DNA of 31,933 bases from a virus. The position numbers and the translations under genes are program-made. The notes beneath the pieces were generated by a model. The model was given only the letters and a program-made list of their open reading frames with translations. It did not search any database and was not told the origin of the DNA. This document shows positions 21,350-29,075 of the stretch, in pieces (positions within the stretch are counted from its first letter, which is position 1; every line of letters begins with the position of its first letter). Location of the stretch: the IMG/VR virus record IMGVR_UViG_3300046514_000696, positions 1 through 31,933 of that record; one strand, written 5' to 3'.

Positions 21350-22093
21350 TCAGCTTCGATTGCCCAGGGCCGCGGCAGCATGCTGCTCCGCGGCGGACTT
21401 CGGCTTCGGCTGCTCGTTCTTACGCCCGGCGGCGTCGATCCGTGGGGCGCGGACCTTCTGCACGGGCGGCTCCGGCTCGGGCTTGGCGAACAGCGCCGGG
21501 ATCGCGTCCTTGATCTGGTCGATCTGATCCTCCAGGCCGGACACGCCGTCCTCGTCGACGTCCACGTCCGCCATGTCGATCATCTTCAGGAGCTTCTTCA
21601 GGGTGGCTGTGCCGGTGTCCGGGCTCAGGCCCGCAGCGAACAGCGCGGCTCTGGCAGCCTCGTTGACGACCATCGGCTTGAAGCGGCTCTCGGCGGCGGC
21701 GACCGCGTCCTCGACGGCCTTCGCTGCGGCCTCGTCGCCTGCGGCCGACGGCGCGGTGCCCTTCTGCGCGGCCCGCAGCTGGGCGGTGAGGTCGCGGACC
21801 TTCCCGCGGGCCTCCTTGGCCGCCGTGCGCTCCTTCTCCAGCGCACCCAGGGCCCGGTCCAGATCGGCCTGGGTGACGACCTTCGCCGCGGGCTTCGGCT
21901 TCTCCTCTTCGAGGTCATCCGGCTCCTCGTCGTCCTCGTCGGCAGCGCGCCCAGCGGGGACGCCGTCGCCTTCGAGGTCGATGCCGGTGTCGCCGTCGTC
22001 ATCATCCGACGCCCCGCCGGCGAACAGGTGGATGGGGCTTCCGTCGTTGCGGTGGCCGATGACCGTCCACGGCCTGGTGGTCCCGAGCGCCAT
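21350..22093 (-). CDS. Capsid scaffold protein, 247 aa
   Basis: The product has the build of a scaffold: N-terminal VIGHRNDGSPIHLFAGGA (residues 11-28, like the capsid), a strongly acidic stretch (DEDDEEPDDLEEEKPKP), a coiled coil over about residues 75-110 (QADLDRALGALEKERTAAKEARGKVRDLTAQLRAAQ, split here), VNEAARAALFAAGLSPDTGTATLKKLLKMIDM, and a basic C-terminus (RKNEQPKPKSAAEQ). It is placed immediately before the capsid gene. It guides capsid assembly and is then lost. No protease motif is seen in it. ATG 22093 has a good position after 28 bp of intergenic sequence. Confidence 0.85.
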   Translation of the reverse strand: MALGTTRPWTVIGHRNDGSPIHLFAGGASDDDDGDTGIDLEGDGVPAGRAADEDDEEPDDLEEEKPKPAAKVVTQADLDRALGALEKERTAAKEARGKVRDLTAQLRAAQKGTAPSAAGDEAAAKAVEDAVAAAESRFKPMVVNEAARAALFAAGLSPDTGTATLKKLLKMIDMADVDVDEDGVSGLEDQIDQIKDAIPALFAKPEPEPPVQKVRAPRIDAAGRKNEQPKPKSAAEQHAAAALGNRS

Positions 22094-22121
22094 GCGCGTG
22101 CCTTTCTCTTCTTGGTGGTAT

Positions 22122-23195
22122 TCAGGGCTTGGTCTTGGCCGCGGGCCTGCTGTAGTGCGGCACAGTGCGGGTGGGGAACCGTCCGGCGGTCACGGCGCGG
22201 CGGCTGTAGGCCTTCACCGATGCGGGCGCAGCCGGGTTGCGGGCCAGCGCCTTGCGGGCGGCGCGGATCCGTTCGGCGCCGGATTCGGACGGCAGCGACC
22301 AGCCCTTGAGGATCGAGCGCTGCGCTTCGCGCTGGAGCGCCTCGGGCAGCGACGGGCCGGTCGCGCCCGGTGCGACGCCCAGCCACACCACGCACTCACA
22401 CCGGCACGAAGGATGAGCCGGCGGATGTTCGACAGGACCCGCGGGCCACAGGTGCGGCTTGTCGGTGAAGATGGAGGCAAACGCGATGTCGAATGGCTGT
22501 CCGGCCGCTGCGATGCGCCCGGCGAACCCTTGGCAGGTGACGCACGCATCCGGCTCGGCCAGCCAAAGCATGTCGGCGCCCAGTGCTTCGGCGACGGCGG
22601 CGCGGCCCGCGTTCGCACCGCCCTGGATCGCGGTAGTGGTGTCGCGCTCGGCGGCGGCGGTGGCCCGCCGGGCTTTGCCCAGAGCGGCATCGACGTCGGC
22701 GAAACTGCCCGTTCCAGCCTGCCCTAGGGCGTTCTCGGCGCTGCCGAGCTGGTCCCGCACGGCTTGTTCGAGACCCGCGGCAATGCGGGCCGTCGCATCG
22801 TCAACAACAGGCGCGACATCGTCAACTGTCAGAGCGGCGCCGGTCGCGCGGATGGCCTGGCCGGCGCCGAGGTTCAGGGCGCGGTCGGTGTAGCCGCCGA
22901 GCGCGATGGCCGAGGAGGTGTCGATGCGGGCGAGGCGCCCGCGCAGGTCCGTGACGATCGCCGCAGCGCGGATCGGGTCACCGGGCGCGGTTGTACTGCC
23001 GAAGGTGCCGATCCAGGCCTTCACGGCGGCACGCTGCACGGCCACCAGCTGCAGGCGCAGCGGCCAGGTGACGGCTTTGACGGCGGCGCGTTCGAGGATC
23101 AGGAGCTCGGCGGCACGCAGCGCCTGCTGTGCCAGAGCGGCCTGTATCGCTGCGGACTGCGGCGCCGGTGCGGTATCAGCGGTCTGTACGGTCAT
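22122..23195 (-). CDS. MuF/SPP1 gp7-like head morphogenesis protein, 357 aa
   Basis: ATG 23195 lies 20 bp inside the end of the portal gene; the longer open frame to 23426 is only portal antisense. The N-terminal half is helical (ERAAVKAVTWPLRLQLVAVQRAAVKAW). The MuF signature is in the second half: DACVTCQGFAG with C218 and C221, then HPPAHPSCRCECVVW with H261, C264 and C266. These form the conserved metal-like CxxC...HPxCRC core. Family members bind the portal and act early in head assembly or DNA ejection. The C-terminal 60 residues are basic. Unlike many MuF proteins, no toxin domain is fused to it; an ART is encoded separately beyond the terminase. Confidence 0.88.
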   Translation of the reverse strand: MTVQTADTAPAPQSAAIQAALAQQALRAAELLILERAAVKAVTWPLRLQLVAVQRAAVKAWIGTFGSTTAPGDPIRAAAIVTDLRGRLARIDTSSAIALGGYTDRALNLGAGQAIRATGAALTVDDVAPVVDDATARIAAGLEQAVRDQLGSAENALGQAGTGSFADVDAALGKARRATAAAERDTTTAIQGGANAGRAAVAEALGADMLWLAEPDACVTCQGFAGRIAAAGQPFDIAFASIFTDKPHLWPAGPVEHPPAHPSCRCECVVWLGVAPGATGPSLPEALQREAQRSILKGWSLPSESGAERIRAARKALARNPAAPASVKAYSRRAVTAGRFPTRTVPHYSRPAAKTKP

Positions 23196-24921
23196 TGGCG
23201 CCGCCCTCGGCGGCCGGGGCGCCCGGCGGCTGCGCCCAGTACGGGCCGTCCTGAGGCGTCGGCATTCCGGCTGGAAGCGCGGCCTGAGGCGGAATCGTCG
23301 GCAGCGGCGCAGGCTCCGGCGGCAACGCGGGCGGTCCCATGATGTCGCCGAGCAGCGCAACGATGAGGCGCTGAATCTGCTGGTCGTCAATGACTCCGGC
23401 GGCAACGGCAGGCGCGAGAGAGCCAAGGGCGGTTCCGATCTTCACGAGGATGCCGGTGCCGAGCTGGAGGTCATCGCCGTCACCGAACCACTCGTCGACC
23501 TGGTCCTGGGTGTAGCCGGCCTCCATGAACGCCTGCTTGTCGGGCAGCCCGGCGTTGAGTTTGGCCAGCAGTGTCTCCCAGCCGGCCTGGTCGTCGATGG
23601 CGCCGGCGGACTTCCAGCGGACGGTGACCTCGGCGTCATCGATGTCCAGCACCTTCAGCGCGAATACGACCATCTCGCACCAGGTGTCGCCGTAGGACTC
23701 CTGCCGGTCCTCGATCTTCTTCGTGAACGGCTCGTTCGCGGCCCGCCGGGACTCCCCGGATTCCACCGCGCCGGTCGGGTCCAGCCTCGACAGCGGCGTG
23801 TCCGTGATCAGCGCGCCGAAGCGCAGGTACAGCGTCATCGGGTCGGTGAACGTCGCGGGGTCGGCCGGGTCGAACTGGCCGACGCCCTTCACGCCCTGAA
23901 GCCACCACACCGACCCGGGGTCGGCGGACAGCTGCGACTGCGGGTCGCCGACGCGGGAGGTGGCCCCGGTGTCCAGGGCGTACTGGAACAGGTCCTCGTC
24001 CCCGGCGGCGAGCTCGGAGGAGTCGGCGGTGCCATCGGCAAGGGCGTAGCGCTGCGGGAAAGCCTGGTAGTCCACGCCGGCCATGTGGGACAGGACCAGC
24101 TTGCGCAGCGAGTCCTGGGTGCCGTAGAAGCCCTCGTGCTCGGGGCAGCCGTAGGGGTCGTCGTTGCGGAAGTGGAAGACGGGGATCTCGCCGAACGGGT
24201 TCGGGCGCGGCCAGCCGGGGCCCGCGTCGACATCCTGCGGATCGACGTCGTCGGCGGTGTCGTAGAACGGCACCATGTCCTCGGCTTTGGGGTGCAGCAC
24301 CCCGGCCTTGGAAACGTACTTCTCGATCCGGTCCGGGTAGTACAGGTCGACGCGGACCTTCTTCTGCGCGGCCAGCACCCACTGCTTGATGGCGAACGCC
24401 TTCACCTGCGGGTTCTCGGCGTCGTAGAAGAGCCGCACCGACATCGGGCTGTTGTAGAACACATCGACGTTCTTGATGCCGACGCCGTCCCAGTCGGTGT
24501 CCGCCGAGGGCCACACGATCACGTAGGCGTCGCCGTACTCGCTGGCCCTGCGCATGATCTGCTTGGACTGGCGGGCCAGCTTGTTGTCCTTCCACAGGTC
24601 GTCGATCAGGGCTTTCGCGCCGGGCGTGGTGGAGTCGACGGAGGCGATCTCCAGGCGTTCGGCGACGGCCTGCACGGCCTTCTTCGCGAAGTTGAACTTG
24701 AACGCCGTCCCGGTCCTGGCCATGGCGCGACGCAGCCGGACCGTCGCGAACACCTCGGCGCGGGTGCCGTCGTAGTACTCCTCGGCGGCCTGATACGCGC
24801 CCATGGCCTGCGCAAGCTCGCCCATGGCCAGCTCCAGGTCGGAGCCGGGCGCCTGCGACGGAGGCGGGGCGGCGCCGTCGCCGTAGGAGATGGAGGCGAC
24901 GGACGCGTTCGAGGTGGCCAC
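23176..24921 (-). CDS. Portal protein, SPP1 gp6-like, 581 aa
   Basis: The order matches the SPP1/actinophage portal family: ELAQAMGAYQAAEEYYDGTRAE (clip-proximal start), FNFAKKAVQAVAERLEI, KQIMRRASEYGDAYVIVW (wing), FGEIPVFHFRNDDPYGCPEHEGFYGTQD, LTDTPLSRLDPTG-like segment, and SRRAANEPFTKKIEDRQESYGD (stem-crown helix). It forms the dodecameric DNA gate in the head vertex. The C-terminal 60 residues are Pro/Ala-rich and flexible. GTG 24921 has AGGAG 5 nt upstream. It overlaps the MuF gene by 20 bp. Length is complete for the family. Confidence 0.92.
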   Translation of the reverse strand: MATSNASVASISYGDGAAPPPSQAPGSDLELAMGELAQAMGAYQAAEEYYDGTRAEVFATVRLRRAMARTGTAFKFNFAKKAVQAVAERLEIASVDSTTPGAKALIDDLWKDNKLARQSKQIMRRASEYGDAYVIVWPSADTDWDGVGIKNVDVFYNSPMSVRLFYDAENPQVKAFAIKQWVLAAQKKVRVDLYYPDRIEKYVSKAGVLHPKAEDMVPFYDTADDVDPQDVDAGPGWPRPNPFGEIPVFHFRNDDPYGCPEHEGFYGTQDSLRKLVLSHMAGVDYQAFPQRYALADGTADSSELAAGDEDLFQYALDTGATSRVGDPQSQLSADPGSVWWLQGVKGVGQFDPADPATFTDPMTLYLRFGALITDTPLSRLDPTGAVESGESRRAANEPFTKKIEDRQESYGDTWCEMVVFALKVLDIDDAEVTVRWKSAGAIDDQAGWETLLAKLNAGLPDKQAFMEAGYTQDQVDEWFGDGDDLQLGTGILVKIGTALGSLAPAVAAGVIDDQQIQRLIVALLGDIMGPPALPPEPAPLPTIPPQAALPAGMPTPQDGPYWAQPPGAPAAEGGANDRTDR

Positions 24922-24978
24922 CTTGCTCCTGACGACGTGTAGATCATCCCTGCGGCCACGGTATTCACGGTGTCCACA

Positions 24979-26601
24979 TCAGAAGGTGTCGTCGTCGTCC
25001 TCGTGGCCGTAGAGCGGGTCGACCGTCGCGCCGCCGGAGCGCTTCTTCCTCTTCAGGAACACATCCACGCCGGTGCCGATGGCATCGACGAGGTCGTCGT
25101 TGGTGCCCTTGGGGAACGCAACGAGCTGCTCCAAGGCGGCAGGGAGCAGCGTCTCGTGCACGACCTGCGGCAGCATCGACAGGCCGGCCGGGACGGCTGG
25201 GTCCTGGCCCGACTTCAGCCGGACCGGCCGCTGCTGGTAGTAACCGAGCAGCCGTGCGGCCCGAACTTCCTTCGCCTCGGACTGGGAGACGGTCTTGATC
25301 GGTACGGGCAGGTTCGTCAGGACGCTGCCCTTCCAGACATCGCCACCCTGGTTCACCTCGACGACGACGCCGCGGATGGTCGGGAACTCGGTGAGGATCT
25401 CCATCACCTTCTTGCGCAGCGGCTCTCCGGGCGCGACCTTGACGGCGACGGCGTAGCGGACGACGCAGCGCCGGTAGGCCGCGGAATAGCCGATGACGGC
25501 CAGGGCGGTGTAGTCCGACTTCTTCTTGGAGGTGACGGCCGGATCGATGGATAGCAGCTCGTGTGTAAGCGCGGGCAGCTCGGCGCGAACGATGTCGTCG
25601 GCGTTCCAGTAGTCGCCGTCGCGCCCCATCGGGTCGTTGTCGTAGTTGAGCTTGTACGAGCGGGTGTGCTCAATCGCCTTCAGGAACTGAAGCGGCCACT
25701 TCGACGGCCACATACTGCGGCGATCGCCGGTCTCCTCGTCGGTGACGATCGCCCGGTAGTAGTGGACGCGGATCTGCTCGTCGCCGACCCACGCCGCGGG
25801 CTCCTCGCCGGGCCTGGTAACGGTCTTCACGAGGTCGTGGATGATCGAGCCGGGCATGGTGACGGTGCCGGCGATGACGACGCGGGCGCGGATGTTCAGC
25901 GGGAGGATCGCGTTGGTGACCGTGGCGAGGCGCTTGTCCTTCTGGAAGTCGGAGTAGTTGCTCTCGTCGGGTTCGATGTCGTCCAGGATCAGCAGGTCGG
26001 GGCGCCGCTTGCCGACCTTCATGCCGAGGGTCTTGGCGTCCACGCCCTTGGCGCCGAACACGAACCCGGACTTGGTCACCAACAGAGCCTTGGTGTCCGA
26101 TTCGTTGGCACCGGACGGCCGGCGGCCTGCGATACACAGGTCGGGGAAGTCGGTACGCAACACCTCGTTGCCGTCCAGCTCCCGCTTGAACGTCAGCAGG
26201 TGTAGCTCGGCCTGTGTGCCGGAGTCGGCGAACGCGGCGATGAACTTCTTGTGCCCGTGCGCTGCTGCCCACAGCGGCAGGATCAAGAACAACCAGGTGG
26301 TCTTGCCGGATTCGCGGGGGCAGACGTAGGCATCGCGATCGGCGCGGGGGCGCCGAGTTGGGAGCGCCCACCTCTTGGCGGCCGCGGCCAGCTCGACGTG
26401 GAACTCGGACAGGGTGATCTGCGCGTCCTCGAAGTCGTCCTTGAGGTGGTGCGGCAGATACAGCAGCGCAAACAGCAGCGGGTCGAACTTGGTGAGCTGC
26501 CGGCGGCACTCGGACACCGCCAGCGACGCCGGGTCGAGATCGGCCAGGTACGCGTCGAGGTCGAACGCGGCTTGCGTGGGCTCAGCGGTGGCTGTGCTCA
26601 C
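24979..26601 (-). CDS. terL: Terminase large subunit, 540 aa
   Basis: The N-terminal ATPase has a Walker A variant CPRESGKTT at residues 94-102 and Walker B LLILDDIE at 203-210 with D207 and D208. The C-terminal RNase H-like nuclease shows the three acidic positions: D353 (SIDPAVTSKKKSDYTAL), E415 (VVVEVNQGG) and D502/D503/D506 (TNDDLVDAI). The enzyme cuts concatemers and pumps DNA through the portal. Length is normal, and no intein or gap is seen. It ends in an acidic run (HEDDDDTF). GTG 26601 overlaps the small subunit stop by 4 bp. Confidence 0.95.
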   Translation of the reverse strand: MSTATAEPTQAAFDLDAYLADLDPASLAVSECRRQLTKFDPLLFALLYLPHHLKDDFEDAQITLSEFHVELAAAAKRWALPTRRPRADRDAYVCPRESGKTTWLFLILPLWAAAHGHKKFIAAFADSGTQAELHLLTFKRELDGNEVLRTDFPDLCIAGRRPSGANESDTKALLVTKSGFVFGAKGVDAKTLGMKVGKRRPDLLILDDIEPDESNYSDFQKDKRLATVTNAILPLNIRARVVIAGTVTMPGSIIHDLVKTVTRPGEEPAAWVGDEQIRVHYYRAIVTDEETGDRRSMWPSKWPLQFLKAIEHTRSYKLNYDNDPMGRDGDYWNADDIVRAELPALTHELLSIDPAVTSKKKSDYTALAVIGYSAAYRRCVVRYAVAVKVAPGEPLRKKVMEILTEFPTIRGVVVEVNQGGDVWKGSVLTNLPVPIKTVSQSEAKEVRAARLLGYYQQRPVRLKSGQDPAVPAGLSMLPQVVHETLLPAALEQLVAFPKGTNDDLVDAIGTGVDVFLKRKKRSGGATVDPLYGHEDDDDTF

Positions 26602-27143
26602 CCATCGGCCTGCGCCTTCAGTTCCTCCTCGGCCGCGGCGGCCTTCGCCTTTGCCGCGTTGACCATGTCGATGAGTTCGAGGTCCTGCTGCGTGGTCTCG
26701 GTGACGGTGGCGTCGACCTTCATCGCGGCGTCCAGGCCGAGCAGGCGGGCGCGCCGTTCCTGGATCTTCAGGAGTCTGTCGATCGCGGCGAGCGCGGGTC
26801 CGGAGTCCTGAAGCGGGATCTTCTCGCCGTGTTCGTCGGTCCGGTGGACGACGCGGCCGTCGGAGATGACGTAGTGCTCGCGCTCGAGGATGGCCAGGAC
26901 GAGCAGTTGCATGCGGTCCAGGCGCTCGATCTCCAGCTCGCGGACTTTCGCGCGCAGCGGGTCGAGGGTTTCGGTGATCTCGCAGTCGATGCGGCGCCAG
27001 ACGGTCGTGAGGGACAGGCCTGTGGCGGCGGCGATGGCGCGCAGGGGCATTCCGCGCAGCCGCATCTCATAGCAGGTGCGCTGCTCCTCGGCGAAGTGCG
27101 CGTTGGTGTAGCGAGGTGGCGCCCATGTCTGGATCTGGGTCAT
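26598..27143 (-). CDS. terS: Terminase small subunit candidate, 181 aa
   Basis: The product has an N-terminal helix-turn-helix (EEQRTCYEMRLRGMPLRAIA and ATGLSLTTVWRRIDCEI) followed by a long helical oligomerisation region (LRAKVRELEIERLDRMQLLVLAILE) and a Lys/Ala-rich C-terminal tail. This HTH-plus-coil layout directly before terL fits the DNA-recognition subunit that selects the packaging site. I use ATG 27143; a GTG at 27152 would add three residues. The preceding 70 bp (27144-27213) hold no clear promoter and could contain the packaging site, which cannot be shown here. Confidence 0.82.
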   Translation of the reverse strand: MTQIQTWAPPRYTNAHFAEEQRTCYEMRLRGMPLRAIAAATGLSLTTVWRRIDCEITETLDPLRAKVRELEIERLDRMQLLVLAILEREHYVISDGRVVHRTDEHGEKIPLQDSGPALAAIDRLLKIQERRARLLGLDAAMKVDATVTETTQQDLELIDMVNAAKAKAAAAEEELKAQADG

Positions 27144-27213
27144 GCGTTCCACAACCTAAGTTCCCTGGCCACAGTCCCGATCTTGTGGCGTTGACCTCAG
27201 TATCGCGACGGGT

Positions 27214-27372
27214 TCAACGCCCGCTGCCGGAGATGCCCTTGACGCCGAGCACGCGGTCGGCGTGCTTCTGCCCCGTGCTCTTCGGCGGCCGGATCGGCTC
27301 CTGGGTGCCGTCGTCGTTCAGGAGGCTGAACACGGCGTCGTGCTGCTTGGCCAGGGGTGTCAGCGCGCTCAT
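27214..27372 (-). CDS. Small protein coupled to the ART gene, 52 aa
   Basis: ATG 27372 overlaps the ART stop in an ATGA, so the two are translated together. The product begins MSALTPLAKQHDAVFSLLND, continues PIRPPKSTGQKHADRVLGVK and ends GISGSGR. It is basic, without Cys or membrane span. It could be an antitoxin/immunity partner for the ART, a virion cargo adaptor or an unrelated linker gene. Its stop lies inside one copy of a 20-bp repeat whose other copy is upstream of the ART gene. Confidence 0.65.
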   Translation of the reverse strand: MSALTPLAKQHDAVFSLLNDDGTQEPIRPPKSTGQKHADRVLGVKGISGSGR

Positions 27373-28031
27373 TTGCCGTCCTTGGGCAGTGCGATGAGCC
27401 ACATGTCCCAGCCTCCGCGGCTGTTCTTGGCGACTTTGGCGATGGCCATGGGCTGGCCGCGGTCCAAGAGTACTTCGCGCTCGGTGGGGTTGCGGGACAG
27501 CCCGGCGGCCAGGATCGCGGGTGTGCCCTTGGGGACGGCGATGTGCATGGTGACGCCACCGAGGCCGCCGCCGTAGGGGTCCCCGAGGGCGGTGGAGGCG
27601 AAGGCCTTGTCGGTGATGGTGCGGCCGGTGAGGTTCTGGACGTGGCCGAGGGTGGCGTTGGTGAGGCCGAACGCTTCGGGCTGGACGTGGCGGGTGACGA
27701 CGAGGTCTTCGGAAAGTGGCCGCATGGCGGCGTCGATGCGGGCGACTTCGGGGTCGGCGTGGTCGCCGGCGCGCAGGTGCTTGTTGGTGTCGAAGAAGGT
27801 GTCGCCGGTGTAGCGGTTGACGGCGTCGCGCTGGGCCGCGGGGAGTTTGGTGGTGTTGGCGCGCAGGTAGGCGGTGGCTTCGGTGTTGTTGGCGAAGCGG
27901 CGGGGATGGAAGTCGGCCAGGGCTGCGTTGCCGGCGGCTTTCTCGGCGCCGGTGGTTTTCTTGCCGGCGGATCCGGCGCTGAAGCGGCCGCGTTCGTCGC
28001 GGGCGTGGAGGGATTCGTCCCAGCTGGCCAT
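27369..28031 (-). CDS. ADP-ribosyltransferase (R-S-E, ExE type) exoenzyme-like protein, 220 aa
   Basis: The C-terminal two thirds has the R-S-E layout: R114 in LVVTRHV, the ST core S146-T147 in FASTALG, and the ExE motif E184-R-E186 in NPTEREVLLDRG. YGGGLGGVTMHIAVPKGT between them is the usual central strand. In this class ExE enzymes usually modify Arg. They use NAD and transfer ADP-ribose to a protein target. Residues 1-25 (WDESLHARDERGRFSAGSAG) match a short motif often found at the N-terminus of phage head-associated proteins. The fold lacks a signal peptide or binding domain, so it is not secreted in the usual way. ATG 28031 has GGGAGAA upstream. It is the first gene of the - strand operon, ahead of terminase. 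Confidence 0.85.
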   Translation of the reverse strand: MASWDESLHARDERGRFSAGSAGKKTTGAEKAAGNAALADFHPRRFANNTEATAYLRANTTKLPAAQRDAVNRYTGDTFFDTNKHLRAGDHADPEVARIDAAMRPLSEDLVVTRHVQPEAFGLTNATLGHVQNLTGRTITDKAFASTALGDPYGGGLGGVTMHIAVPKGTPAILAAGLSRNPTEREVLLDRGQPMAIAKVAKNSRGGWDMWLIALPKDGK

Positions 28032-28161
28032 GTGCTTCTCCCGGTGCGGCCGTGGTCGGGCGGCCCGGGTTCTACTGTCTTCACCGGTTCAACTGCGGCT
28101 GCGGGCTTGATCCCCTGGGGACACTGGCGGCGTCAGGTCAGTCGGCAGACAGGGGCGTGTC
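28032..28161. promoter_or_regulatory. Divergent promoter region between ART/terminase and lysis operons
   Basis: These 130 bp separate the two oppositely transcribed units. In the + direction TACTGT (28073-28078) fits TANNNT; in the - direction a TAGAAC and a TTGAAC element occur but 12 bp apart, too close for a standard pair. One 20-bp repeat copy lies here too. The region must contain starts for both operons, but exact promoters cannot be assigned. Confidence 0.5.
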
Positions 28162-29070
28162 GTGATCGGTTTCGACTACACCGACCGCATCGACCCGGCC
28201 GCGCTGAAGGCGGCCGGCTGCTCGGTTGTCTTCCGCTACCTCTCGCAGCCCGGCTGGCCCAAAAACCTCGAGCTGGCAGAGTCTCGAGAGTTGCTGGCCG
28301 CCGGGATCCCGATCGTCCTGAACTACGAGACGACTGCGACGTTCATGCGCGGCGGCTACGCGGCGGGCATCGCCGCGGCGCGGTCGGCCCGTGCGCAGGC
28401 GAATGCGCTGGGCGCTCCGGCTGCGGCCCGCATCTACTACTCGGCCGACTTCGACATGACGGCGGCGGAGACCTCGATCGTGATGGCGTTCTTGCGCGGT
28501 GCGGCGTCGGTGGACGGCGCGGCCGAAGTCGACGCCTACGGGGGTCTGCGGCTGGCGCGGGCTGCCGAGGCGGCCGGGATGCGCCCGTGGCAGACGGTCG
28601 CCTGGTCCGGCGGTGTGTGGGATCCGCAGGACGTGGCCCGGCAGACCGGCGAGCAGCGCACTGTCGGCGGCGTCCAGGTGGACGTGAACGAGATCATCGA
28701 CTTGGCCGCGCTCGGAGCGTGGGGCGGCCCGACCACAGGAGACATCGTGACGCCCGAGGATATTCAGGCCATCGCCGCAGCGGTGTATGCCTACGGCAAG
28801 GAGGACGTGAACCTGCCCACCGGCGTGATGCACAACGTGCCGCTGGGGAACCTCGCCCACGGCGCGTGGGTCTCCGTCAACGACCCGAACGGCCCGGTCA
28901 TCTCCCGCCTGAGCGCCCTGGAGGCCCAGGTGAAGGCGCTGGCCGTGCCGGCGGTCGACGTGAAGGCGCTCTCGGCTGCGCTCGCCCCGTTGCTCCAGGC
29001 TGGCGCGAGCGCGGACCAGATCGCGACCGCGGTCGTCGGCCATCTGGCCGTGACCCTGGCGAAGGGCTGA
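28162..29070 (+). CDS. Endolysin with DUF1906 (Rv2525c-like glycoside hydrolase-like) domain, 302 aa
   Basis: Residues 1 to about 195 form the DUF1906 TIM-barrel-like domain: GFDYTDRID with D5, FRYLSQPGWPKNLE, LNYETT with E56, RIYYSADFDM with D96 and D98, AYGGLRLAR at 125-133, and TVAWSGGVW. These acidic residues line the likely active site and are equivalent to those of GH25-like lysozymes. The C-terminal part (TPEDIQAIAAAVYAYGK ... PGVISRLSAL... AVTLAKG-like) is a helical multimerisation/anchor region common in Streptomyces phage lysins. It probably cleaves peptidoglycan at the end of infection. The GTG at 28162 gives the conserved start; no signal peptide is present, so a holin is needed. 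Confidence 0.85.
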   Translation: MIGFDYTDRIDPAALKAAGCSVVFRYLSQPGWPKNLELAESRELLAAGIPIVLNYETTATFMRGGYAAGIAAARSARAQANALGAPAAARIYYSADFDMTAAETSIVMAFLRGAASVDGAAEVDAYGGLRLARAAEAAGMRPWQTVAWSGGVWDPQDVARQTGEQRTVGGVQVDVNEIIDLAALGAWGGPTTGDIVTPEDIQAIAAAVYAYGKEDVNLPTGVMHNVPLGNLAHGAWVSVNDPNGPVISRLSALEAQVKALAVPAVDVKALSAALAPLLQAGASADQIATAVVGHLAVTLAKG

Positions 29071-29075
29071 CGGCC

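Larger units (their letters stand above)
27211..28105. repeat. Pair of 20-bp direct repeats flanking the ART module
   Basis: Copies at 27211-27230 and 28086-28105 share GGTTCAAC, then four mostly different bases, then GCTGC, one different base and GG (16 of 20 identical). One copy covers the stop of the 52-residue ORF; the other lies in the promoter region upstream of ART. They bracket exactly the two-gene ART unit. Chance is not excluded in GC-rich DNA. Confidence 0.4.

Noticed and set aside
22094-23426. Longer start of the MuF-like gene at 23426
   Set aside because: The extra 77 codons are Arg/Ser-rich shadow of the portal C-terminus; ATG 23195 overlaps the portal stop in the normal way.
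22906-24942. Long + strand open frame opposite portal and MuF
   Set aside because: Antisense shadow; real genes on the - strand have complete motifs and correct codon bias.
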